NCBI RefSeq assembly: GCF_000377565.1 | Contig: NZ_KB898373.1 | Span: 1 to 64,000, forward strand | Origin: Rhizobium sp. 2MFCol3.1 | Lineage (GTDB): Bacteria; Pseudomonadota; Alphaproteobacteria; Rhizobiales; Rhizobiaceae | Length of the DNA stretch: 64,000 nt | Direction: 5' to 3' | Shown: positions 53,201-61,304 of the stretch, one piece after another | How positions within the stretch are numbered: the stretch's first letter is position 1 | How the letters are laid out: each line of letters begins with the position of its first letter | Program-made: the position numbers and the translations under genes | The notes under the pieces: generated by a model | Seen by the model: only the letters and a program-made list of their open reading frames with translations | Databases searched by the model: none | What the model was told of the DNA's origin: nothing

Positions 53201-54367
53201 TTAGCCGGCGATAAGCTCTTTGTAGACGCCGATATAGCGCTCCGCGACGACATCCCAGGAATAGGCCGAGGCGTCGGAGAGGAGGGCGGCTCGCACCGCC
53301 GGGCCTTGCGCTTCCAGGCGCTTGTAGGCCGTTTCCAGCGCGAGGGCTGCGGCGGCCGTATCGGCGAAGTCGGCGAGCAGGACGTCCTTGTGCCGCGCGC
53401 CGAGCGTTCTAAAGGCCTCGTTGGTGTTGAGCACCGGCAGCAGGCCGGCGCTCATGGCTTCCAGCGCCACAAGCCCAAAACCTTCATAGGATGATGCGGA
53501 AGCGAAGATCGAGGCGTCGGCGATGATCCGCCCGACCGCGCCGTTGTCGGCGTCGACATGGATGGTGACGGCGTCGTTGAGCTTCAGCCGGTCGATCTGG
53601 GCCATCAGGTCCTGCCGGGTCAGATCGGATTCGACGCCGGCGATATCGAGATGCCAATCCGGATTGCACACCCTCAGCACCGCCAGGGCGTCGATCAGCC
53701 TGTCGAGACGCTTGTTGACCGAGAACCGGCCGATCGTGACGATCCGGCGCTTGGGTGTGCGGGATGCGCGGTCGGCGAACTTGCCGATGTCGGCGCCGTT
53801 TTCGATGAGAATGCTGCGGCTCGGCGCGATCTTCTCGAACTGCGCGAGATCCGACATGCTGCAGCCGATGACCCGCTTGTAGGCCATGGCCGACAGGCGG
53901 GTGATGGTCTGGAACCAGACCTTCTTGATGGCCGCGAATTTCGTCGTGTGGAAGAAGCCGCCATGTGTGGTGACCACCATCGGCTTGCGATGCAGGAAGC
54001 GGCCCCAGGCGAGCGCATCGAAGAAGAAGTCGATCGCATGCACGTGGATCAGGTCTGCATCGCCGAGATGACGGAAGACTTCTGGCGCGAGCGGATAGCG
54101 CGTGCTGCCTGACCAGGGAATGCGGACGATGTCGATGCCGTCGATGGTCTCGCGTGAAGGCAGCTTCTTGTCGCGGGCGGTAAACAGGCTGTCGAGCGTG
54201 ACGACGCGGACGCGGTAGCCGCGCTTCAGCGTCTGGCGCGAGAGGTTGGCGATCACGTCCTCGAGGCCGCCGCGATTGGGCAGGAATTGGCGAATGACGT
54301 GAACGATCAGCGGCGCGCTGGCGGCGACCGGTTCGGCGTCATGGGAATAGAGCTCGGCGGCGGACAT
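53201..54367 (-). CDS. Glycosyltransferase family 4 protein
   Basis: 388 residues, a GT-B retaining glycosyltransferase. The N-terminal acceptor domain has FLPNRGGLEDVIANLSRQ near residue 28, and the C-terminal donor domain has the E-x7-E motif in SYEGFGLVALEAMSAGLLP with FASASSYEG. TIGRFSVNKRLDRLIDAL is the GT4 hinge region. The enzyme would add a hexose such as mannose or glucose to a lipid or glycan acceptor in the cytosol. It lies opposite the flippase fusion and converges with it, so it belongs to the same cluster by position only. Confidence 0.9.
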   Translation of the reverse strand: MSAAELYSHDAEPVAASAPLIVHVIRQFLPNRGGLEDVIANLSRQTLKRGYRVRVVTLDSLFTARDKKLPSRETIDGIDIVRIPWSGSTRYPLAPEVFRHLGDADLIHVHAIDFFFDALAWGRFLHRKPMVVTTHGGFFHTTKFAAIKKVWFQTITRLSAMAYKRVIGCSMSDLAQFEKIAPSRSILIENGADIGKFADRASRTPKRRIVTIGRFSVNKRLDRLIDALAVLRVCNPDWHLDIAGVESDLTRQDLMAQIDRLKLNDAVTIHVDADNGAVGRIIADASIFASASSYEGFGLVALEAMSAGLLPVLNTNEAFRTLGARHKDVLLADFADTAAAALALETAYKRLEAQGPAVRAALLSDASAYSWDVVAERYIGVYKELIAG

Positions 54368-54506
54368 AGGTCATTCCTTCGGCCGCGATGGGATGGTCGC
54401 GGCTTTCATCGATGCCACATGGCAACCGCCTGCGTTAAGGCGGCGTTAAATGTCCGCGGCTTCGGGGATTTGCTTTTGGGAAGAGTTAACCGACCGTGAC
54501 CCGAGG

Positions 54507-54743
54507 TCAGAATGCGCGGAAGGTTAGAGTCGTCAGCGAGCGGACAATGCCCGGAATGCTGGCGATTTGATCGTTAACGAATTTCCCGATGTCCTCGCCT
54601 TCCTGGATATAGACCTTGAGCATCAGGTCGTAATCGCCGCTGGTCGAATAGAGCTCCGAGACGCGTTCGGTCTTGTAGATGGCGTCGGCGACCTCGTAGG
54701 TCTTGCCGGGGGCGCATTGGAGCTGGACGAAGATCGGCTTCAT
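54507..54743 (-). CDS. Stand-alone Lrp/AsnC ligand-binding (RAM) domain protein
   Basis: 78 residues that cover only the RAM domain: FVQLQCAPGKTYEVADAI, the GDYDLMLKVY strand and a C-terminal IPGIVRSLTTLTFRAF. The helix-turn-helix of full Lrp proteins is absent. Such single-domain proteins bind amino acids and may mix with full-length Lrp proteins. AGGAAA stands 9 bases before the ATG at 54743, while an upstream in-frame codon lacks support. It is followed by LysR on the minus strand, 72 bases further upstream. Confidence 0.88.
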   Translation of the reverse strand: MKPIFVQLQCAPGKTYEVADAIYKTERVSELYSTSGDYDLMLKVYIQEGEDIGKFVNDQIASIPGIVRSLTTLTFRAF

Positions 54744-54815
54744 GGGAATTTCCTGCATCGAATTCTGTTGCGGCGCATAATGCGCGAAACGACGGGTGCG
54801 GCGCAAGCGGTTCCG

Positions 54816-55706
54816 TCAACCGGCGGCCTCGCGGACGATCCAGTCGCGGAAGGCCGAAAGCGGGGCGTAATCTGCGCGCTCGGCGGGAAAGGCCAGATAA
54901 TAGCGTTCCTTGCTTTCCATCTCGCGATTGACTGATGCCACGAGATCGCCGCGCTTCAGCTCGTCTTGGATGAGGAAGGTCGGCAACAGCGCCACGCCGA
55001 GGCCGGCGATCGCCGCTTGGGCGGCCGTGGCGAACTGGTCAAAGAGCATGCCGTGAACAGTCTGCGGCGGCACCTCATTGTCGGCGAACCATTGCTCCCA
55101 GGCATCCGGGCGGGTGGTGAGATGCAGGAGCGGCACGTCGACGAGATCGGATGGCTGGCTGATGCCGTACCGGTCGCGGAAATCGGGGCTGCAGGCGGGC
55201 ACGGTCTTTTCCGACATCAGGAAGGTAAGCTCGGCGCCCGGCCAGAGCGGATGGCCGAAATGGATGGCGGCGTCGATCGAATCGAGCCGGAAATCGAAGG
55301 AGGAAAGACGGGTGACGAGGTTGATGGTAACGCCCGGATTGGCGGCGAGGAAACGGCCGAGGCGCGGCGCCAGCCAGCGGGTGCCGAAGGTCGGCAAGAT
55401 CGCGAGGTTGAGCGTGCCGCCGTGCGGATTGGCGCGCAGGTTCAAGGAGGCGCTGGAGATGCGCCGCAGCGCCTCGCGGATCTCGCGGGCATAGCCGTCG
55501 CCGGCAAGCGTCAGGCGCACGGTCTGGCGCTCGCGGATGAAGAGCTCGACGCCGAGTTGCTCCTCCAGCGTCTTGATCTGGCGGCTGACGGCGCTTTGCG
55601 TCAGGTCGAGTTCCTTGGCGGCGGCCGTTACGCTGCCGGTGCGCGATACCGCCTCGAAGGCGGAAAGCAGCGCGGTGGAGGGTAGAAAACGCCTTGACGT
55701 CAGCAT
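54816..55706 (-). CDS. LysR-family transcriptional regulator, GcvA-like
   Basis: 296 residues, the usual LysR length. The N-terminal winged helix reads LPSTALLSAFEAVSRTGSVTAAAKELDLTQSAVSRQIKTLE, in parts, and the PL(L)FIRERQTVRLTLAG segment follows, as in GcvA-like members. The effector domain contains LPTFGTRWLAPRLGRF. It is divergent from the lysine-catabolic genes hglS-amaA-amaB with 112 bases between the starts and a palindrome in the gap, so it is the likely regulator of that set, responding perhaps to lysine, pipecolate or 2-aminoadipate. Confidence 0.93.
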   Translation of the reverse strand: MLTSRRFLPSTALLSAFEAVSRTGSVTAAAKELDLTQSAVSRQIKTLEEQLGVELFIRERQTVRLTLAGDGYAREIREALRRISSASLNLRANPHGGTLNLAILPTFGTRWLAPRLGRFLAANPGVTINLVTRLSSFDFRLDSIDAAIHFGHPLWPGAELTFLMSEKTVPACSPDFRDRYGISQPSDLVDVPLLHLTTRPDAWEQWFADNEVPPQTVHGMLFDQFATAAQAAIAGLGVALLPTFLIQDELKRGDLVASVNREMESKERYYLAFPAERADYAPLSAFRDWIVREAAG

Positions 55707-55710
55707 GGGT

Positions 55711-55742
55711 CATTCCATTTCAGAATGAGCTATTTCCGAAAT
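55711..55742. promoter_or_regulatory. Putative LysR binding site between lysR and hglS
   Basis: CATTC (55711-55715) and GAATG (55723-55727) are inverted with 7 bases between, a T-N11-A type site. Next to it ATTTCCGAAAT (55732-55742) is a perfect 11-bp palindrome. Two adjacent sites are normal for LysR regulation, autoregulatory and activating. Confidence 0.55.
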
Positions 55743-55818
55743 GTCGATATTTATGGCTTTCGGGCGCTTGTAAATAGCTGCACTAATCATAATCGGAATG
55801 AACGTGGGGATCTCTATC

Positions 55819-57228
55819 ATGGCAGGCTTCGTTTCCACAGACCGCATCCGCTCGCTGTTTACCGAAGCGATGTCGCAGATGTATCGCGCCGAGGTGCCGC
55901 AATACGGAACGCTGCTGGAACTAGTTTCCGACGTCAATGCCGAGGTGCTTGCCAAGGACAACGCGCTGCGTGAGCGCCTGACGCGGGCCGGCGAGCTGGA
56001 GCGCATCGATGTCGAGCGCCATGGCGCCATTCGTCTCGGCACGCCCGAAGAGCTTTTCACCATCCGCCGCCTCTTCGCCGTCATGGGCATGCAGTCGGTC
56101 GGCTATTACGATCTCTCGGTGGCCGGCGTGCCTGTGCATTCCACCTGCTTCCGCCCGGTCGACCAGGCGGCGCTCAGCGTCAATCCGTTCCGGGTCTTCA
56201 CCTCGCTGCTCAGGCTCGAGCTGATCGAGGACGAAGCTCTGCGCGCCGAGGCTGCCGATATTCTCGCGAAGCGCCGCATCTATACCGAGCGCGCCATCCA
56301 GCTGATCGAGCGCCATGAAGAGGCCGGCGGGCTGACGGAGACGGAAGCGCAGGAGTTCGTCGCCGAGGCGCTGGAGACCTTCCGCTGGCATGGCGAGGCG
56401 ACGGTCACCGCCGAGATCTACAAGCGCCTGCACGACGCGCACCGGCTGATCGCCGACGTCGTCTCGTTCAAGGGCCCGCATATCAATCACCTGACCCCGC
56501 GCACGCTCGATATCGACGCCGTGCAGGCCCGCATGCCGGAGCGCGGCATCACGCCGAAGGCCGTCATCGAGGGGCCGCCGCGCCGCGATTGCGATATCCT
56601 GCTGCGTCAGACCAGCTTCAAGGCGCTGGAAGAGGCGATCGCCTTTGCCGGCGAGACCGGTGCCACAAAGGGCACGCATACGGCGCGCTTCGGCGAGATC
56701 GAGCAGCGTGGCGTGGCGCTGACGGCCAAGGGCCGCGCACTTTACGACCGGCTGCTGGCCTCGGTTCGCGGCGAGGTGCAGGTCGGTGCCGCCGGCGCCA
56801 AGGCCGGCGATTACGACAGCGAGCTTGCCGAGCGGTTCCGCGAACTGCCGGACAGCTGGGCGGCGCTCCGGGCCGAGCAGTTGGCCTTCTTCCATTATTC
56901 CGCGACGCCCAAGGGCGTTGCCGCGGCCGTCGATGGCGCGCTTCCCGATGATGCCGAGGCGCTGATCGAGATGGGCTATCTGACCTTCGATCCAATCGTC
57001 TACGAGGACTTCCTGCCTGTCAGTGCTGCCGGGATATTCCAGTCGAACCTCGGCACGGATCAGCAGCAGAATTACGCGACCCGCTCCAACCGCTCGGCCT
57101 TCGAGGAGGCGCTCGGCGCGACCGTCACGGATGAGCTTGACCTTTACGCGGAACGTCAGGCACGCTCGCTGGAGGCGGCGATCGATCTGCTCGGGCTTTC
57201 CAGCCTGCGCCTGAGCAACGTTGCCTGA
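55819..57228 (+). CDS. hglS: 2-oxoadipate dioxygenase/decarboxylase (DUF1338, HglS/YdcJ)
   Basis: 469 residues. This Fe(II) enzyme turns 2-oxoadipate into D-2-hydroxyglutarate, the last special step of the pipecolate route of lysine breakdown in Pseudomonas putida. Metal ligands expected from the family are His in GVPVHSTC, His in GPHINHLTPR and Glu in FGEIEQRGVAL, all present. GTGGGGAT precedes ATG 55819, which decides against an in-frame ATG seven codons earlier. First gene of a set with an amaA-like oxidase (22 bases on) and amaB-like dehydrogenase. Confidence 0.93.
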   Translation: MAGFVSTDRIRSLFTEAMSQMYRAEVPQYGTLLELVSDVNAEVLAKDNALRERLTRAGELERIDVERHGAIRLGTPEELFTIRRLFAVMGMQSVGYYDLSVAGVPVHSTCFRPVDQAALSVNPFRVFTSLLRLELIEDEALRAEAADILAKRRIYTERAIQLIERHEEAGGLTETEAQEFVAEALETFRWHGEATVTAEIYKRLHDAHRLIADVVSFKGPHINHLTPRTLDIDAVQARMPERGITPKAVIEGPPRRDCDILLRQTSFKALEEAIAFAGETGATKGTHTARFGEIEQRGVALTAKGRALYDRLLASVRGEVQVGAAGAKAGDYDSELAERFRELPDSWAALRAEQLAFFHYSATPKGVAAAVDGALPDDAEALIEMGYLTFDPIVYEDFLPVSAAGIFQSNLGTDQQQNYATRSNRSAFEEALGATVTDELDLYAERQARSLEAAIDLLGLSSLRLSNVA

Positions 57229-57250
57229 TATCCGCGAACGGAGCTCTCCG

Positions 57251-58534
57251 ATGCTGAATGATCCGCGCTCCCACGGCCTCTGGGAAAAGACCGCGCCGCA
57301 GCCGCCGGCAACGGTGCCGCTGTCAGGCTCCGTTGCGGCCGATATCGTCGTGGTCGGCGGCGGCTATACCGGGCTGTCGTCCAGCCTGCATCTGGCGGAG
57401 GCCGGCAAGTCGGTGGTGCTGCTCGAGGCCAACGAAGTCGGCTTCGGCGGCGCGGGGCGCAATGTCGGGCTGATCAATGCCGGCATGTGGGTGATGCCAG
57501 ACGATCTTCCCGGTGTGCTTGGCCCCGTCTATGGCGAGCGCCTGCTCGACCTGCTCGGCAATGCGCCGAAGCTGGTGATGGAGCTGATCGACAAGCACAA
57601 GATCGCCTGCGAGCTTGAGCGCAACGGCACGCTGCATGTCGCCGTCGGCGCCGATGGCCTCAAGGAAATCACCGATCGTGCCAGCCAGTGGGCGGCGCGC
57701 GGCGCCGATGTGAGGTTGCTCGACGCCGCCGAGACGGCGCGCCGCGTGGGTACCAGCGCCTACACCGGATCGCTGCTCGACATGCGCGCCGGCACGCTGC
57801 AGCCGCTCGCCTATGCGCGCGGCCTGGCGCATGCCGCCGTCAACGCCGGCGTGGCGCTGCACACGTCGAGCCCCGTCATCGCCACCGAGAGAAACGGCAA
57901 TCGCTGGACGGTCAGAACCGCGAAGGGCTCGGTTACCGCGGACTGGATCATCGTGGCAACGGATGCTTACAGCACCGGCCCCTGGGAGCAGGTGCGCAAC
58001 GAGCAGGTGCATCTGCCCTACTTCAACCTCGCGACCCGGCCGCTTGGCGACAATCTGCGCAAGTCGATCCTTGCTGGCCGCGAAGGCGTATGGGACACCA
58101 AGGAAATTCTCTCCTCCTACCGCATGGACCAGGCCGGCCGGCTGGTGTTCGGTAGCGTGGGCGCACTGCGCAATACCGGGCTTTCCGTCCACAAGGGCTG
58201 GGCGCGGCGCGCGCTGAAGAAGCTCTTCCCGCAGCTCGGCGATGTCGAGTTCGAATGCGAGTGGTACGGCAAGATCGGCATGACCGACAATGCGCTGCCG
58301 CGCTTTCACAAGTTCGCCGACAATGTCGTCGGCTTTTCCGGCTATAATGGCCGAGGGATCGCGCCGGGAACGGTGTTCGGCCGCACGCTTGCCCGCCACA
58401 TCCTGGGTGAGATGAGCGAGGCCGAGCTGCCGTTGCCGCTGACTGATCCCGCCGAGCCGCGCTTCCGCGCCGCCAAGGAACTATGGTACGAAGCCGGCGC
58501 CCAGGTCGTCCACTTCGCCGATGCCCGCTTCTAA
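57251..58534 (+). CDS. amaA: FAD-dependent oxidoreductase, L-pipecolate oxidase-like (AmaA)
   Basis: 427 residues of the DAO superfamily. The FAD-binding Rossmann motif is VVVGGGYTGLSSSLHLAEAG near residue 35 and is followed by EANEVGFGGAGRNVG, the pattern of pipecolate/glycine oxidase-like proteins. The C-terminal GFSGYNGRGIAPG closes the FAD site. In this neighbourhood it should oxidise L-pipecolate to piperideine-6-carboxylate. GGAGCT stands 9 bases upstream of ATG 57251. Other amine oxidase substrates are possible; the pathway context drives the call. Confidence 0.85.
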   Translation: MLNDPRSHGLWEKTAPQPPATVPLSGSVAADIVVVGGGYTGLSSSLHLAEAGKSVVLLEANEVGFGGAGRNVGLINAGMWVMPDDLPGVLGPVYGERLLDLLGNAPKLVMELIDKHKIACELERNGTLHVAVGADGLKEITDRASQWAARGADVRLLDAAETARRVGTSAYTGSLLDMRAGTLQPLAYARGLAHAAVNAGVALHTSSPVIATERNGNRWTVRTAKGSVTADWIIVATDAYSTGPWEQVRNEQVHLPYFNLATRPLGDNLRKSILAGREGVWDTKEILSSYRMDQAGRLVFGSVGALRNTGLSVHKGWARRALKKLFPQLGDVEFECEWYGKIGMTDNALPRFHKFADNVVGFSGYNGRGIAPGTVFGRTLARHILGEMSEAELPLPLTDPAEPRFRAAKELWYEAGAQVVHFADARF

Positions 58535-58559
58535 GAACAATAAGGTTGGAACCACGACA

Positions 58560-60098
58560 ATGACCATCGAAACGCTCGATCTCGCCACCGAAACCAAGAC
58601 CCTGCTTGCCAAGCTCGGCGTCAGCGCCGACCGCTTCACCGGCGGCACGCTGCGGGTGACGTCGCCCGTGACAGGCAAGGAAATCGGCGCGCTGAAGGAA
58701 GTGTCGGTCGCCGACGCCAAGACCGCGATCGACAACGCCCACAAGGCGTTTCTCGAATGGCGCGCCGTTCCGGCGCCTAAGCGCGGCGAGCTCGTGCGCC
58801 TGCTCGGCGAGGAACTGCGCGCGGCCAAGGCCGAGCTCGGCCGGCTGGTATCGATCGAGGTCGGCAAGATCACGTCCGAAGGCCTCGGTGAAGTGCAGGA
58901 AATGATCGACATCTGCGATTTCGCCGTCGGCCTGTCGCGCCAGCTCTATGGCCTGACGATCGCCACCGAGCGCTCCGAGCACCGGATGATGGAAAGCTGG
59001 CACCCGCTTGGCGTCGTCGGCATCATCTCGGCCTTCAATTTCCCCGTCGCCGTCTGGTCGTGGAATGCGGCGCTGGCGCTGGTCTGCGGCAATTCCACCG
59101 TCTGGAAGCCGTCCGAAAAGACACCGTTGACCGCACTTGCCACGCAGGCGCTGTTCGAAAAGGCGCTGAAGCGCTTCGTGGCCGAAGGCGGCACGGCGCC
59201 GGCCAATCTCTCGACGCTGCTGATCGGCGGCCGCGATGTCGGCGAGGCGCTGGTCGATCATCCGAAAGTGCCGCTGGTTTCGGCCACCGGCTCGACGGCC
59301 ATGGGCCGCGCCGTCGGTCCGCGCCTGTCGCAGCGCTTTGCCCGCGCCATCCTCGAGCTCGGCGGCAACAACGCCGCGATCATCTGCCCGACGGCCGATC
59401 TCGACCTGACACTGCGCGGCGTCGCCTTCTCGGCCATGGGCACCGCCGGCCAGCGCTGCACCACGCTGCGCCGCCTGTTCGTGCATGAGAGCGTCTACGA
59501 CGCGCTGGTTCCGCGCCTGCAGAAGGCCTACGGCTCCGTCAGCATCGGCAATCCGCTGGAGACGGGCACGCTTGTGGGACCGCTGATCGACAGCCAGGCT
59601 TACAAAAACATGCAGTCGGCGCTGGAGCAGGCGAAGGCCGCGGGCGGCAAGGTCACCGGTGGCGAGCGTGTCGAGAATGGTGCATCCGACGCCTTCTACG
59701 TGCGCCCGGCGCTGGTCGAAATGCCCGCGCAGACGGGTCCGGTCGAGAACGAGACCTTCGCGCCGATCCTCTACGTCATGAAGTACAGCGATTTCGACGC
59801 GGTTCTGGAAGACCACAACGCCGTGCCGCAGGGCCTGTCGTCGTCGATCTTCACCAATGACATGCGCGAAGCCGAAACCTTCGTCTCGGCGCGCGGGTCG
59901 GATTGCGGCATCGCCAACGTCAACCTCGGCCCATCGGGTGCCGAGATCGGCGGCGCGTTCGGCGGCGAGAAGGAAACCGGCGGCGGCCGCGAGTCGGGCT
60001 CCGACGCATGGCGCGCCTACATGCGCCGCACCACCAACACGATCAACTACGGCAAGACGCTGCCTCTGGCGCAGGGCGTGAAGTTCGACGTCGAATAA
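58560..60098 (+). CDS. amaB: Aldehyde dehydrogenase, 2-aminoadipate semialdehyde type (AmaB)
   Basis: 512 residues of the ALDH superfamily, ALDH7-like. NAD site SAFNFPVAVWSWNAALALVCGN; the active-site Glu is in LELGGNNA and Cys in GTAGQRCTTLRRL. It oxidises 2-aminoadipate 6-semialdehyde to 2-aminoadipate. ATG 58560 is chosen because the upstream in-frame extension overlaps the end of amaA. Position 25 bases after amaA fits the lysine pathway. A strong terminator follows the gene. Confidence 0.9.
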   Translation: MTIETLDLATETKTLLAKLGVSADRFTGGTLRVTSPVTGKEIGALKEVSVADAKTAIDNAHKAFLEWRAVPAPKRGELVRLLGEELRAAKAELGRLVSIEVGKITSEGLGEVQEMIDICDFAVGLSRQLYGLTIATERSEHRMMESWHPLGVVGIISAFNFPVAVWSWNAALALVCGNSTVWKPSEKTPLTALATQALFEKALKRFVAEGGTAPANLSTLLIGGRDVGEALVDHPKVPLVSATGSTAMGRAVGPRLSQRFARAILELGGNNAAIICPTADLDLTLRGVAFSAMGTAGQRCTTLRRLFVHESVYDALVPRLQKAYGSVSIGNPLETGTLVGPLIDSQAYKNMQSALEQAKAAGGKVTGGERVENGASDAFYVRPALVEMPAQTGPVENETFAPILYVMKYSDFDAVLEDHNAVPQGLSSSIFTNDMREAETFVSARGSDCGIANVNLGPSGAEIGGAFGGEKETGGGRESGSDAWRAYMRRTTNTINYGKTLPLAQGVKFDVE

Positions 60099-60129
60099 GC
60101 GTCGCGATCAATTGCTGCATTGCAGGAAG

Positions 60130-60161
60130 GGCGATAACGTAACCGCGTTATCGCCTTTTTT
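60130..60161 (+). terminator. Terminator between amaB and dpkA-like gene
   Basis: GGCGATAACG and CGTTATCGCC (10-bp perfect stem, 6-base loop) are followed by TTTTTT. It stands 31 bases after amaB and 17 bases before the dpkA-like ATG, so expression of that gene would need read-through or a promoter inside this hairpin. Confidence 0.85.
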
Positions 60162-60178
60162 CATTTCGCAGGTCCTTC

Positions 60179-61168
60179 ATGCATCTGACACTCGCCGCCG
60201 CTGAGACCCTGGTTTTCGATGGGTTGACCAGAAACCGGGTGAGCGAGGCGAATGCCCGTTCGGTCGCCCGCGCGCTCGTGGCGGCGGAAGCGGCCGGGCA
60301 GGGTGGCCACGGGTTGAGGCGCGTCGAGGCCTATTCGAAGCAGGCGAGGGCCGGCAAGGTCGATGGCTTCGCGACGCCATCGCTCCTGCGCCCGCTACCC
60401 GCCGTCGTGCAGATCGACGCCAATCACGGATACGCTTACCCGGCTATTGATCTCGCACTGTCTGTTGTTCCCGATATCGCGCGCGAGCAAGGCATCGTTG
60501 CCGTCGCCTTCCGCCGCTCGCATCATGCAGGCGTGCTGGCGCTGACGGTCGAGCGCTTCGCCGAGATGGGGCTGGTGGCGCTGATGGTCGCCAATGCGCC
60601 GGCCTCGATGGCAGCCTGGGGTGGCCGCAAACCTGTCTTCGGCACCAATCCGATCGCCTTTGCCGCACCGGTGCCGGATGCCGATCCTGTTGTCATCGAC
60701 ATGGCGCTGTCGCGGGTCGCGCGTGGGAAGGTGATGGCGGCCAAGCAGAAGGGCGTGCCGATCAGCGACAACTGGGCCTTCGACCGCAACGGCCAGCCGA
60801 CCACCGACGCCGTCGAGGCATTGGCCGGCACCATGATTCCATCGGGCGAGGCCAAGGGCGCGGCGCTGGCGATGATGGTCGAGATCATGGCCGGCGCGCT
60901 CACCGGCGCCAACTTCTCCTTCGAGGCCTCATCGCTGTTCGACGATCAGGGCGATGCGCCGGCGCTCGGCCACATGCTCATCGTCATCAATCCCGATGCC
61001 ACCGGCGGCGCTGTCGCCGCCGCGCGCATGGGCCGGCTCGCCGAGGAGATCACGTCCGATCCCGATGTACGGCTACCCGGCCGTCGCGGCCAGAATGCCC
61101 GCCGCGCGGCGATCGAAAACGGCATCGACGTCGAGGACGATCTGATCGCCCTTATCCGGTCGCTCTAG
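60179..61168 (+). CDS. dpkA: Malate/L-lactate dehydrogenase (YbiC/Ldh_2) family, likely piperideine-2-carboxylate reductase
   Basis: 329 residues with the Ldh_2/DpkA fold: GGHGLRRVEAYSKQ near residue 42 carries the catalytic His, then AVAFRRSHHAG and FGTNPIAFAAPV as the nucleotide site. DpkA proteins reduce delta-1-piperideine-2-carboxylate to L-pipecolate with NADPH. With hglS-amaA-amaB directly upstream, it would complete the route from D-lysine to 2-oxoadipate. The symbol is tentative because the Ldh_2 family also contains ureidoglycolate and malate dehydrogenases. Confidence 0.8.
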   Translation: MHLTLAAAETLVFDGLTRNRVSEANARSVARALVAAEAAGQGGHGLRRVEAYSKQARAGKVDGFATPSLLRPLPAVVQIDANHGYAYPAIDLALSVVPDIAREQGIVAVAFRRSHHAGVLALTVERFAEMGLVALMVANAPASMAAWGGRKPVFGTNPIAFAAPVPDADPVVIDMALSRVARGKVMAAKQKGVPISDNWAFDRNGQPTTDAVEALAGTMIPSGEAKGAALAMMVEIMAGALTGANFSFEASSLFDDQGDAPALGHMLIVINPDATGGAVAAARMGRLAEEITSDPDVRLPGRRGQNARRAAIENGIDVEDDLIALIRSL

Positions 61169-61180
61169 AACGATTCTAAA
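61164..61180 (+). promoter_or_regulatory. Irr-type ICE box upstream of fbpA
   Basis: TCTAGAA-CGA-TTCTAAA is a near-perfect inverted repeat that matches the Irr iron-control element (TTTAGAA-N3-TTCTAAA) at all but one base. It overlaps the stop codon of the dpkA-like gene and is about 125 bases ahead of the iron importer. Confidence 0.7.
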
Positions 61181-61229
61181 ATATACCAATTATTTCAAGC
61201 CTTTGTGATGGCCTTCGGGTCGCCTAAAC

Positions 61230-61258
61230 TTGAAATCGAGTGCCAAGGAAAATATACC
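61230..61258 (+). promoter_or_regulatory. Putative sigma-70 promoter of fbpA
   Basis: TTGAAA (61230-61235), 17 bases, and TATACC (61253-61258) give 5 of 6 and 4 of 6 consensus bases. The start of transcription would fall about 40 bases before the fbpA ATG. Confidence 0.5.
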
Positions 61259-61304
61259 GCTGCAATATCATGGATATCGCAGATGAAATGCCATGGAGGG
61301 CATC

